In this document: piece after piece, positions 34,440-43,039 of the stretch
Layout of the letters: every line of letters begins with the position of its first letter
How positions within the stretch are numbered: the first letter of the stretch is position 1
From: JAGTQI01 sp038868115
GTDB taxonomy: Archaea > Thermoproteota > Bathyarchaeia > Bathyarchaeales > Bathycorpusculaceae
DNA length: 64,000 nt
Direction: 5' to 3'
Assembly (NCBI GenBank): GCA_038868115.1
Contig: JAWBXA010000005.1
Location: forward strand, 1 to 64,000
Notes under the pieces: generated by a model
Seen by the model: only the letters and a program-made list of their open reading frames with translations
What the model was told of the DNA's origin: nothing
The model's database searches: none
Program-made: the position numbers and the translations under genes

Positions 34440-36068
34440 ATGGCTAAACTACGCCTTAAAGAAAAACTCAAAAAAATCAGAAAAATAAGGATAAAAATCA
34501 ACCTTGGAAGATCCAAAAAAGTAGCTATTCCGCCACCCCCGCCAAAGCCTATTCCTAAAGGCTTTAAGGTTGTTGAGCGTTATCCGCTCTATGAGCCCTT
34601 TGCCCACGTAGCTATAGTTCAAAATCCAAAAACTGGCGAGTACAAATACATATTAGATGAGTTGCAGCTCGACCCTTTAGAAAGGAGCGTTTACAACCGC
34701 ATTCTTGATATACTCCTTGCAGAAATAGAGTCTCCTAAAGAGGAAATAGTTGACCCTAGAAAGTTCTTCGCCGAAGAAGCCAAAAAAATTGTTGGCAAGT
34801 ACCGCATAAGCTTAGGGTGGCTTCCAGACGTTTCATGGTACAAAATTCTTTATCATGCTGAAAGAGATCTTGTAGGGTTCGGAAGAATAGACCCGCTAAT
34901 GCGAGACCCAAACATTGAGGACATTTCATGCGACGGAGTAAACAAGCCTGTTTACGTTTGGCACAGAAACTACGAGAGCATAGAAACCAACCTGGAATTC
35001 GAAAATGATGAAGAGCTTGACAACATGGTTGTTAAGCTTGTGCACATGGCTGGAAAACATGTAAGCTCAGCCTTCCCAATAGTTGACGCGTCGCTTCCGG
35101 GAAAGCACAGGCTTGCAGTCTGTTATAGACGTGAAATTACGCCTTTCGGCACAGCCTTCACAATTAGAAAGTTTAGGGAAGATCCCTACTCAATTATTGA
35201 CCTCATAAACCTTGGCACTTTCTCCGAAGAGATGGCTGCTTACTTCTGGCTGTGCCTAGAAAACAGAGCCTCAATAATGGTTTTGGGAGGAACAGCGGCT
35301 GGAAAAACAACAGCCCTAAACGCTTTGGCGTGCCTCATCAAACCTGGAAGCAAAATAATTACTATAGAAGAGACGGCGGAGCTTAACCTCCCACACGAAA
35401 ACTGGGTTTCCCTCATAGCCAGACAAAGCTATGGGCTTGGCGGAAGCGGTGTCGGCGAGGTAACCCTCTTCGACCTTGTAAAAACCTCCATGAGGCACCG
35501 TCCGGACGTGCTCATAGTAGGCGAGGTTAGAGGACAAGAAGCCTATGTGCTTTTTCAAGCGCTTGCCACAGGCCACGGCGGCATGTGCACAATGCACGCT
35601 GAAAACCTAGACTCTGCCATAAAACGTTTAACCCAGAAACCAATGGACATCGCGCCAGCTTACATTCCGCTGATGAACATTGTCTTATCAGTCCAGAGGG
35701 TACACCTACAAAAGTCCGGTGAGAGGAAAGCCTACAGGCGTGTAATGAACGTGAACGAGATAGCTGACTACGGTGATTATAGGTGCACCTTCAAGTGGCA
35801 CCCTGTAAAGGACGAGCATTTGCCATCGCTAAACAAAAGCGTAATGCTAACTGGAATTTCAGAGCGCCTAGGATTAAGTAAGAAGGACTTGTTAGATGAG
35901 ATTAATAGGCGAAAGCAGATTTTACATTGGATGCGGGAACGTAACATAAGAAGTTACAGAGATGTAGCTGCAATAATCGCGGAATACTATGCGCGTCCAG
36001 TACAGTTCTATGAAAAGATTCTCGCTGGGGAGGAGGTGAAAGCTGTTGCCGTTTCTAGAAACCCTTGA
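34440..36068 (+). CDS. Type IV pilus/secretion ATPase (TadA/FlaI-like)
   Basis: 542-residue motor ATPase of the archaeal type IV filament systems. After a basic, proline-rich N-terminus, the N-domain precedes Walker A 'LGGTAAGKTTALNALA' (near 280-295), the Asp box 'ITIEETAELNLPH' (near 305), Walker B 'PDVLIVGEVRGQEAYV' (near 352-367) and the His box 'GHGGMCTMHAENLDSAI' (near 375-391). ATG has CAGGAGA upstream. It powers filament assembly together with the membrane platform encoded next, whose start overlaps its end by 23 bases. Confidence 0.94.
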   Translation: MAKLRLKEKLKKIRKIRIKINLGRSKKVAIPPPPPKPIPKGFKVVERYPLYEPFAHVAIVQNPKTGEYKYILDELQLDPLERSVYNRILDILLAEIESPKEEIVDPRKFFAEEAKKIVGKYRISLGWLPDVSWYKILYHAERDLVGFGRIDPLMRDPNIEDISCDGVNKPVYVWHRNYESIETNLEFENDEELDNMVVKLVHMAGKHVSSAFPIVDASLPGKHRLAVCYRREITPFGTAFTIRKFREDPYSIIDLINLGTFSEEMAAYFWLCLENRASIMVLGGTAAGKTTALNALACLIKPGSKIITIEETAELNLPHENWVSLIARQSYGLGGSGVGEVTLFDLVKTSMRHRPDVLIVGEVRGQEAYVLFQALATGHGGMCTMHAENLDSAIKRLTQKPMDIAPAYIPLMNIVLSVQRVHLQKSGERKAYRRVMNVNEIADYGDYRCTFKWHPVKDEHLPSLNKSVMLTGISERLGLSKKDLLDEINRRKQILHWMRERNIRSYRDVAAIIAEYYARPVQFYEKILAGEEVKAVAVSRNP

Positions 36069-37743
36069 AGCATGGTCCTTCCGCATTTTCGGGCAGGTAG
36101 CACCCTTCTTTCTGAGGCATGTTGTTGAGTTTAAAGATTATTTGGAAAGGGCGAAAATCAAAATATATCCTGAAACATATGTTTCGCTAATGCTTTTCGT
36201 ATCGGTCTTAACAATACCAATAAGTATAATCTCCGTAATTCTGCTTTACTTCTTCAGTTTTCTGCCAGTCATATTTCTCGTGCCATTTCCGATTTATGTG
36301 ATGATAGGGTTCTTCTTAATACCATTGTCGAGGGCTGGCGAGAGAGCAGCAAACCTTGAAAGGGAGATGCCCTTCGTAGCCGCATACATCAGCGTAATGG
36401 CTTCTGGTGGCATATCCCCCTATACGAGTTTTAAACGTTTAGCCGAGGTTGAGCTGATGCCAGCCATGCGAAGTGAAGCCAGAGAAATAATAAAGGATGT
36501 GGAAATCTTCGGAATAGACCCGTTAACGGCGATAGAAACAGCTGCTAAAAGAAATCCCCTAGACATTTTCAAAGACTTTTTGGCCGGTTATGCCTCAACA
36601 GTCATAATTGGCGGAGATATCGGACATTTCCTTGAGAGAAAAGCTGAAGACATTTTCAAGACTAGGGCTATGCGGGTGAAGGCTGCCGCCGAAAGACTCG
36701 GTATGCTCTTGGAAACTTTCATAATCGTCATGGTCTTGATGTCTATGTGCTTCTTCATTCTCTTCGCTGTGGAAAGCATGCCTAACGTTGGAGGAGGAGT
36801 TACAATGCAATCCGGCATAATCCTTTATACTTATATATTCACGCCTATACTGTCATTTGTCTTCATCTATCTGGCGCACAGTATGCAGCCGAAAACACCG
36901 GTTGTGGATATGCGCCCCTACAAGGTTTTTGGAGTATGCAGCATATTCGGCATATTGCTGCTACTGTTGCTAACCAACTTTTTTGGTTTCATCGAAGTTT
37001 CATTTCTTAACCCAATCCAAAAACTTGTAGACTTGCCGATAGCCATAGCAATAGCCCTCTTCGTTATGACAGCCCCTGCAGCCATAGTATACCATAAGGT
37101 TAGCAGTTACAGGGCAAGCATGGAACAAGGCATCAACAGCTTCTTAAGAGACTTAACAGAAGTTAGGAAAACTGGCTTGTCGCCGGAGAAATGCATTGAA
37201 AGCCTATCAAATCGTGATTATGGCGTTTTCAGTAAGGAACTGCGCAAAATAAGCTCAGAAATCTCTTGGGGTGTACCGGTTAGGAAGGTGATTATGGACT
37301 TTGTTAAGCGGACGAAAAGCTGGTTAGCTCAGCTTGTCATGTTTCTTCTCGTGGAAACAATAGACGTGGGTGGCGGAACCATAGCCATGATTGAATCCCT
37401 TGCGAGGTTTAATAACTTAACACAGGAAGTTGAGAAGGAGAAGAAAATGGCTACACGCCCATACATGATGATGCCCTATTTCGCCGCAATCCTTCTAGTG
37501 GCAACAACCATCATGATGTTAAACTTCGCTGCCGCCACAAGAGAAGTTGCAGGTGGCAGTCAAATCGCAGACATGACAGGCATAAAAACGATTTTCACCA
37601 CGTCAGTTATTTTCCACAGCTACCTGATAGGCATAGTAGCTGGCAAAATAAGCGAGGAGTCCGTGGCTGCCGGGTTTAAGCACGCTGCAATACTGGTGAT
37701 AATTGCCGCTTTGGCTTCTAAACTCGTGCCTATGTTCCTTTAA
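36046..37743 (+). CDS. Type IV pilus membrane platform protein (TadC/FlaJ-like)
   Basis: 565-residue inner-membrane protein with two copies of the T2SSF-type domain, as in archaeal FlaJ/TadC homologues. First copy 'REMPFVAAYISVMASGGISP' (near 107-126) and 'GIDPLTAIETAAKRNP' , second 'GINSFLRDLTEVRKTGLSP' (near 362-380). Hydrophobic stretches near 45-95, 225-300, 305-355 and the C-terminal third. TTG start, with AGGAGGTG 7 bases before it and inside the ATPase gene, so translation is coupled. Confidence 0.92.
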   Translation: MPFLETLEAWSFRIFGQVAPFFLRHVVEFKDYLERAKIKIYPETYVSLMLFVSVLTIPISIISVILLYFFSFLPVIFLVPFPIYVMIGFFLIPLSRAGERAANLEREMPFVAAYISVMASGGISPYTSFKRLAEVELMPAMRSEAREIIKDVEIFGIDPLTAIETAAKRNPLDIFKDFLAGYASTVIIGGDIGHFLERKAEDIFKTRAMRVKAAAERLGMLLETFIIVMVLMSMCFFILFAVESMPNVGGGVTMQSGIILYTYIFTPILSFVFIYLAHSMQPKTPVVDMRPYKVFGVCSIFGILLLLLLTNFFGFIEVSFLNPIQKLVDLPIAIAIALFVMTAPAAIVYHKVSSYRASMEQGINSFLRDLTEVRKTGLSPEKCIESLSNRDYGVFSKELRKISSEISWGVPVRKVIMDFVKRTKSWLAQLVMFLLVETIDVGGGTIAMIESLARFNNLTQEVEKEKKMATRPYMMMPYFAAILLVATTIMMLNFAAATREVAGGSQIADMTGIKTIFTTSVIFHSYLIGIVAGKISEESVAAGFKHAAILVIIAALASKLVPMFL

Positions 37744-37761
37744 CCCGAAGGAGAGGAAAAA

Positions 37762-38580
37762 TTGAAGTTTAAGCATCTAAAAAACTCCGGACTTAAAGGA
37801 AATAGAAAAGCCGTTAGTCCAGCGATATCTATGATTATTATAACGGCTATTACTATCGTATTGGTTTTAGTGGCTGGTAATTACGCATACCAAGTTTTAG
37901 AGCGTCAGAGAGCATTTTCTGAATTTGATGCTGTAAATAAATCGTTCATGGCCTTTGATGATGCTGTAAGGGATATTGCATGGGAAAAAGGCGGAACACG
38001 TTATGCGCGATTTACACTTAATTATGGTGTATTGGAAGTAATACCAGCTGGTGCAGTAAAAGGTTTGTCCATAAACTTAACAGTCGAAGAATATCCTAAC
38101 GTGAATTACACCGGTTTTACCGGATATATAAGATATAATTTGTCAACGCGCTATATTACTTTTGGTAATGGTTACAAATCCTACTTATTTGGAGATAACA
38201 AGACAATAATATCTAGAAGCGTTGAAAATTTTGGTACAGCATTAATAGAGCAGCGGTCAAGTTGGGTTTCTTTGACGCTTTATTATAGGGTAAAAGTTTC
38301 TAGAACATCCGTTGTCGAAGTGGGTAACGATATTATCAATTATGTTGAGATATTAATCATTAAAATTACATCGAAACGACAGTTAGCTCATAAAGGTAAT
38401 ATCGATTTAACTGCTAGAAATCAGGATGTAACTACCAAATCCTACGGTCCTTATGACGCTGGAAACAACTGTACCGTTTCGGTTAGTATAGGCGGGCTGA
38501 GAAATACAAAATCTGTAGATTTAACGCCTGGAAAAGTCGTTTTCAACATGGTCGTATCGGAGATCTGGGTTGGTGCTTAA
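37762..38580 (+). CDS. Type IV pilin-like protein with class III signal peptide
   Basis: 272 residues. The N-terminus has basic residues and then 'KAVSPAISMIIITAITIVLVLVAG', the archaeal pilin signature: a processing site just before the hydrophobic helix. The rest is beta-rich and polar, likely the exposed head. TTG start with GGAGAGG upstream. It follows the platform gene by 18 bases. Probably a major or minor pilin cut by the peptidase encoded at 42169. It is larger than usual pilins. Confidence 0.8.
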   Translation: MKFKHLKNSGLKGNRKAVSPAISMIIITAITIVLVLVAGNYAYQVLERQRAFSEFDAVNKSFMAFDDAVRDIAWEKGGTRYARFTLNYGVLEVIPAGAVKGLSINLTVEEYPNVNYTGFTGYIRYNLSTRYITFGNGYKSYLFGDNKTIISRSVENFGTALIEQRSSWVSLTLYYRVKVSRTSVVEVGNDIINYVEILIIKITSKRQLAHKGNIDLTARNQDVTTKSYGPYDAGNNCTVSVSIGGLRNTKSVDLTPGKVVFNMVVSEIWVGA

Positions 38581-38598
38581 AGGAGGAGGGGAGAAAAA

Positions 38599-39066
38599 CT
38601 GCCAGCGCCAACAATAAGCCATCTAATCTGCACTTCAGCTTTAGTGATGCTGATTTTTCTTATGCCTTTCTTTTACGCCCTGACTGTTGACAATCTTCGC
38701 CTGGACATAATTCGTAGAGAGTTAAGGGAAATAACAGACTACGTTTCAAACACAATAGCCAACCTGTACTTTTTGGTTAATTCAACGGAAACTCTTGATG
38801 TCGCCATGCGGAAGGAGCTTATCTATCTGCCCTCTAATGTTGAAAGTTTTGTTTATGTTCTAAAAATTGGAGAAAGAGGCGGTAATGCAATAAATGTAAC
38901 TGCTTATTTGAGGGATAGACCTTCTGTTTCAGCCTGTACTTGGTTGACTCCTGGATTAAAAGTTGACACCGGAAGGAATCGTGACGTTGTCAGTGGTGGT
39001 CGAATTGTGATTGTTGGATGTCGTCGGAATATCGCGGGTGTTTATGTTTGGATTGGTTACGGTTGA
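38599..39066 (+). CDS. FlaG/ArlG-like pseudopilin, possibly CTG-started
   Basis: 155 residues if started at CTG 38599. That start gives 'PAPTISHLICTSALVMLIFLMPFFYALTVD', printed here in parts: 'PAPTISHLICTSALV' and 'MLIFLMPFFYALTVD', the pattern of FlaG/FlaF-type proteins, whose first helix follows an 'ISHLI' element. AGGAGGAGGGG lies 8-12 bases before CTG. Starting at GTG 38644 or ATG 38647 would cut the helix in two. The outer part is beta-rich with 'YVLKIGERGGNAINVTAYL'. Stator-type or minor filament component by homology to arl clusters. Confidence 0.6.
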   Translation: MPAPTISHLICTSALVMLIFLMPFFYALTVDNLRLDIIRRELREITDYVSNTIANLYFLVNSTETLDVAMRKELIYLPSNVESFVYVLKIGERGGNAINVTAYLRDRPSVSACTWLTPGLKVDTGRNRDVVSGGRIVIVGCRRNIAGVYVWIGYG

Positions 39067-39152
39067 TGGTGGCTGCAAGAGTATAATGGATGAACTATTG
39101 TTTAGTAAGACTTAATAAACAGTTCTTATTTATAATAACACGAGAGATCAAA

Positions 39153-40331
39153 ATGGTTAATGCTGTTTACGACCATATGGTCGCAATATTAATCATCTGC
39201 GTGATGTTCGTAAGCGCAGTAGTTGTTTTGCCATCGTTAAGTATTGTAAATATGCAAGCTGTAGATAATCAACAACTGAGAAACATAGCGTTAAATCTAT
39301 TTAACACTCTGCTTTTAGATGCGGGACGGCCACCTGATTGGGGATCCAGGTTTCCTTTCAATCAAAGCGTCATTGAAATCTTCGGTTTAGCTTATCCTGA
39401 AGAATGTTCACAGTATGTACTAGACGCAGATAAAGTTCAAAGATTAGACAAAGAAAGCCCATGGTTTATTAATTATTCCCGTGTACGTGAATTGCTTAAA
39501 CTTGGAAAATATGGATTCACCCTTGAGTTTTTCCGTCCATTCACAATTGGATGGAGCCTAGAAATTGTGAAGAATGATAAGAAGGTTCTGTTTGCGGTTA
39601 ATGTAACACGCAGCGGTGATGGGTTTCCAGTTCCCAATGCTCAAGTTGAATTATCAATTATTGCTATGGCGCGACGTATTCAAAATCCTGAAGATGCTCC
39701 GGTTATTATTGTAAATACTCCTCGAACATTTTATACAGATGCTTTAGGAAGATGTAAAGGAAATGAAACAATAAATCTGACGAACGAATACACTCTTGAA
39801 AGAGCTGTTGCAATTATAAAAGTTACGGTTGGCGGTATGTCATCAATGGCGGTGGCTCAAACCAGCAATGATTTTCCACAAAATTGGCTGAAGATTAATA
39901 CTTATGGGGACACTATCACTCTAACATTTAGGGGAGAGTTTGCAAGTAATCAGACTCCTCAAGGAGAAAGACGTGTTTATGATATAATGGCATATACATA
40001 TGATGGAGGATTAACCCAAGTATATAACGGAAGAAATGATCCAGTGACTTCTACTAAAATTACTCACGGTTTAGGCTTTGCTTATTGGAACAAAACCTTT
40101 CCCGGTCTTAGTGGTATGGAACCCGTCCTACTACTCTTTACAGTATCAGTCCCCAATCCAAGAAGAGCGGTGATAATTGTAGGTCCATTACTATTTTGGG
40201 ATTCCTTAAAAATTTTCAGTTTCCGTCCAGACACAGAATACGTGGGTGGTGGCGCAATAAAACTTAGACGCTTTGTGGTTATTTCCGGTCTGACTTACGT
40301 TGCAGAATTAACGTTGTGGAAAGAATACTAA
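39153..40331 (+). CDS. Pilus-locus surface protein with N-terminal helix, 392 aa
   Basis: 392 residues from ATG 39153. 'AVYDHMVAILIICVMFVSAVVVL' at about 4-26 is a membrane helix without an obvious pilin cleavage site, followed by 'VDNQQLRNIALNLFNTLLLD', a polar helix. The large outer part has beta strands, an Ig-like stretch ('VPNAQVELSIIAMARR', 'DALGRCKGNETINLT') and N-glycosylation sites. Upstream in-frame ATG 39090 would add 21 residues not typical for this group. Probably a minor filament or tip protein, inferred from position. Confidence 0.65.
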   Translation: MVNAVYDHMVAILIICVMFVSAVVVLPSLSIVNMQAVDNQQLRNIALNLFNTLLLDAGRPPDWGSRFPFNQSVIEIFGLAYPEECSQYVLDADKVQRLDKESPWFINYSRVRELLKLGKYGFTLEFFRPFTIGWSLEIVKNDKKVLFAVNVTRSGDGFPVPNAQVELSIIAMARRIQNPEDAPVIIVNTPRTFYTDALGRCKGNETINLTNEYTLERAVAIIKVTVGGMSSMAVAQTSNDFPQNWLKINTYGDTITLTFRGEFASNQTPQGERRVYDIMAYTYDGGLTQVYNGRNDPVTSTKITHGLGFAYWNKTFPGLSGMEPVLLLFTVSVPNPRRAVIIVGPLLFWDSLKIFSFRPDTEYVGGGAIKLRRFVVISGLTYVAELTLWKEY

Positions 40332-40771
40332 TGAAGATAAAAAACAAAAAGGGACAAATGCGAATAATCGAAACAATTCTAGCCTCCTTCGTTATCGTAG
40401 TTGCTTTATCCTTCGCCAGTTTCTTTGCTGTAGTACCGACTAGTCCAAAATATGAAGTGGCTGATTTAGAGAGGATGGGACTAAGCGCTTTACATGACCT
40501 TGACCAGAACGGCCTTCTTACGAGGTTTATTTATAACGGAGAATGGAAAAACGTTACAGCTGCTTTAGGAGTAATGCTGCCCGTGAATATATGCTTCAAT
40601 ATGACGGTTTACAATTTAGATGGCGGAAAAGTCAACACTGAACTAATATTTCGCGGTAATGCAGAAACTTTTACCACTTCGAGAAATGTTGTTTCAATAA
40701 CCTACGTTTTAGTCGGCTATGGAACAGTCTATAAACCCAGAATAATAATTCTACAACTTGCAAGAGAGTGA
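40331..40771 (+). CDS. Pseudopilin-like protein, 146 aa
   Basis: 146 residues. 'KKGQMRIIETILASFVIVVALSFASFF' is a pilin-like N-terminus: lysines, glycine-glutamine processing site, glutamate, then helix (split here: 'KKGQMRIIETILAS' and 'FVIVVALSFASFF'). Outer part short and beta-rich. ATG lies in the TAATG overlap with the previous stop. The next gene starts 4 bases after its stop. Confidence 0.75.
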   Translation: MKIKNKKGQMRIIETILASFVIVVALSFASFFAVVPTSPKYEVADLERMGLSALHDLDQNGLLTRFIYNGEWKNVTAALGVMLPVNICFNMTVYNLDGGKVNTELIFRGNAETFTTSRNVVSITYVLVGYGTVYKPRIIILQLARE

Positions 40772-40775
40772 TACG

Positions 40776-41486
40776 TTGAAGGGACTAGTTAAACAGAAGA
40801 GAGGTCAATTCGTCCTCATTGCTACATTAATGATTGCCATAATGATAATCTCCATTGCCGCTTTACTACATACGGCCGCGACATATTATAAACATGAACC
40901 ATGGGATGAATACTTGACCTTAATAGGCGACATAGAACTAAACTCCCGCCGCCTCGTGGAAATTAGTCTAGCCAACTTCACAAACACGTTAAACCCAAAC
41001 ATTTTAAAAATCAACATGGAGAAGTGGCAGACCGACGTATCGAAAATATACTCAGGCCGCGGGATATCGTTAAATTATACATTGGCAAACGGACTATACA
41101 AATCTGTAAACTATTTTTTGGGTCTAAACCGCAGTTGGGAGAAGCGGACATCCTTCTCGGCGGCAAACGTCACTTTCACTCTCAACATTAGTTCCATAGG
41201 ATTATCAGGATATAAATTTACTACTGTAACCTTTTTATCTTTAAAAATACTTAATGTTGATTTTACCAATAAGGAAATAACCATCACTGTAAAAGGAGAA
41301 GACAATAAACCTGTAACCAGCTTAAAAAATATTGAAGTTGCAAACGCAACAGTAAAATCCGTTAGTAAAAGTTACGATGCCCAAGAAACGCTCATCTATA
41401 TTATAGCATATGATGGAAATATTGTTCAACCAGTTAAGGTAACAGTCACAGACTTAAGGGATATAAAAGTAATTGCTAAATATTAA
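40776..41486 (+). CDS. Pseudopilin-like protein, 236 aa
   Basis: 236 residues from TTG 40776. 'QKRGQFVLIATLMIAIMIIS' at about 6-25 is again basic residues, GQ, then a helix, as in archaeal pseudopilins. The head is asparagine-rich with N-x-S/T sites ('ISLANFTNTLN', 'AANVTFTLNISS') and ends in an Ig-like strand set. A start at 40758 is possible but lies inside the previous gene. Confidence 0.7.
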   Translation: MKGLVKQKRGQFVLIATLMIAIMIISIAALLHTAATYYKHEPWDEYLTLIGDIELNSRRLVEISLANFTNTLNPNILKINMEKWQTDVSKIYSGRGISLNYTLANGLYKSVNYFLGLNRSWEKRTSFSAANVTFTLNISSIGLSGYKFTTVTFLSLKILNVDFTNKEITITVKGEDNKPVTSLKNIEVANATVKSVSKSYDAQETLIYIIAYDGNIVQPVKVTVTDLRDIKVIAKY

Positions 41487-41625
41487 ATAAGGGAATTTAA
41501 TCCTTGCTCACAACTTTAACATGCCAGTAAACTGAATTACCACATTGTCGAATAATGTAGATTCTGGATTCATACAAGTTAAATAACTAATCCTATAATT
41601 TTTAACTAACATGGAAGGTGCGATC

Positions 41626-42069
41626 ATGAGCGTAAAAGCCGTGTTAAAATCTAGAAGGGGTATATCCCCAATTCTTGCAACTCTACTGTTAATTGTGATA
41701 GCCGTAGCCGCCATAGTCGTTACATATGCATGGATAATGATATACATGCGCAGTGCAGGACACCAGGCTGGCATACAACTCAACATAGAGGCTGTAAGCT
41801 GGTTAGGCAACAACACCGATAAGTCTATTAAACTTTATGTAAGAAATACAGGGACATCAGATGCAGAAATAGATGCTGTATATGTAGGCACATCTTCAGA
41901 AAATCTTACAAAAGTAGATTTCAAACCTGATAATAATGTTGTTAAAGCTTACGGGGGAACTATAGAGATAACGATCAATTATACGTGGAATCCTCTAACA
42001 ACATATTATTTCAGGGTTGTTCCGTTAACAGGACCTGCGGCGGAAGGCAGCGCCAGATCACCAGCATAA
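41626..42069 (+). CDS. Archaeal type IV pilin (DUF1628-like)
   Basis: 147 residues. The textbook archaeal pilin start 'SRRGISPILATLLLIVIAVA' (processing after RRG, then helix) is at about 9-28. The head is a beta sandwich with 'LYVRNTGTSDAEIDAVYVG' and C-terminal 'TTYYFRVVPLTG'. Likely the main subunit of the fibre since it is the shortest and best-conserved of the set. ATG 41626 has GGAAGGTG upstream; ATG 41611 overlaps that site and is rejected. A 139-base gap before it could hold its own promoter. Confidence 0.88.
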   Translation: MSVKAVLKSRRGISPILATLLLIVIAVAAIVVTYAWIMIYMRSAGHQAGIQLNIEAVSWLGNNTDKSIKLYVRNTGTSDAEIDAVYVGTSSENLTKVDFKPDNNVVKAYGGTIEITINYTWNPLTTYYFRVVPLTGPAAEGSARSPA

Positions 42070-42168
42070 CAATAAAATCCCTCAAAACTTTAAGTTTTTA
42101 AATCCGGCTTTCGTTAAGTGTTATAAATTACTTTTCTAAATCCAAAGTTAAGTTAAGCAGTGACTAGA

Positions 42169-42981
42169 ATGCAAGCCTTCATCGAAGCTGCCAAAATAGG
42201 TTTGACAACTTTTTTCCTATTCTATGCTTCGTGGAGCGACTACAAAACCCGTGAAGTAAGTAATAATGTCTGGATTCTTTTTGCCCCACCGGCATTCGCA
42301 TTAACTTTCTCTGAGCTTTTCCTATTTGACTTCGAAATGTTGCCCTTCTATGGTTTGTGTTTCGCCTTGACGTCAGCCTTTGCAATAATCCTCTTCTATG
42401 CTGGTGGTTTTGGCGGAGCGGACGCCAAGGCTTTGATGTGCTTAGCCCTGGCTTTACCTTTCTATCCGTCAGAGCTTCTAACTCCATTATTGGGAGAAAC
42501 CTCGCCAATAATGGAAATGTTTTTTCCAGCGGCAGTTTTCAGCAACTCCGTGATTCTGGCAGCCCTAACAGCCATATACTTGCTGTTCCATAACATTTTG
42601 TGGCGTCTGAAGACTGGTGAACTGCTTTTTGAAGGTGAACAGCGCAAGGCATCGATAGGCAAAAGGCTTTTGATTATGGCAACTGGCTACAAAGTTCACA
42701 TTAGACAGTTGAAGGAAAAATGGCATGTATACCCTCTGGAAGATGTGGAAAACACGGAAGAAGACGAGGTAAGAAGGAAGCTTCTTGTTCTGCCAAAAGA
42801 TGAAGAGAGAGAAGCCATAGTAAAAAGGCTGGAAAAGGCTGTTGAGGCTGGAAAAATCCGAGAAAAAGTTTGGGCGACGCCTGGATTGCCAATGCTAATT
42901 TTCATGACAGCCGGCTTAGTCTTGGCGCTTGTTTGCGGAGACATCGTATGGGCTCTGGTCAGACTTTTTATGGGAGGATAA
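42169..42981 (+). CDS. Prepilin peptidase (A24, FlaK/PibD-like)
   Basis: 270-residue membrane aspartic protease that trims class III signal peptides. First catalytic aspartate in 'ASWSDYKTREVSN' (near 20), second in 'AGGFGGADAKALMCLALA' (GxxD type, near 83). Helices at about 8-20, 30-55, 60-82, 90-110, 120-145 and 245-265; a 75-residue cytoplasmic insert, strongly charged ('EDVENTEEDEVRRKLL'), precedes the last helix. It closes the pilus locus, so this filament has its own peptidase. GTG 42160 is an alternative start. Confidence 0.88.
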   Translation: MQAFIEAAKIGLTTFFLFYASWSDYKTREVSNNVWILFAPPAFALTFSELFLFDFEMLPFYGLCFALTSAFAIILFYAGGFGGADAKALMCLALALPFYPSELLTPLLGETSPIMEMFFPAAVFSNSVILAALTAIYLLFHNILWRLKTGELLFEGEQRKASIGKRLLIMATGYKVHIRQLKEKWHVYPLEDVENTEEDEVRRKLLVLPKDEEREAIVKRLEKAVEAGKIREKVWATPGLPMLIFMTAGLVLALVCGDIVWALVRLFMGG

Positions 42982-43039
42982 ACCTCAAAAGAGTTAATTC
43001 TGTTCAATCAGCATTATCTTGTTTTGGAAGGAGTAAAAC

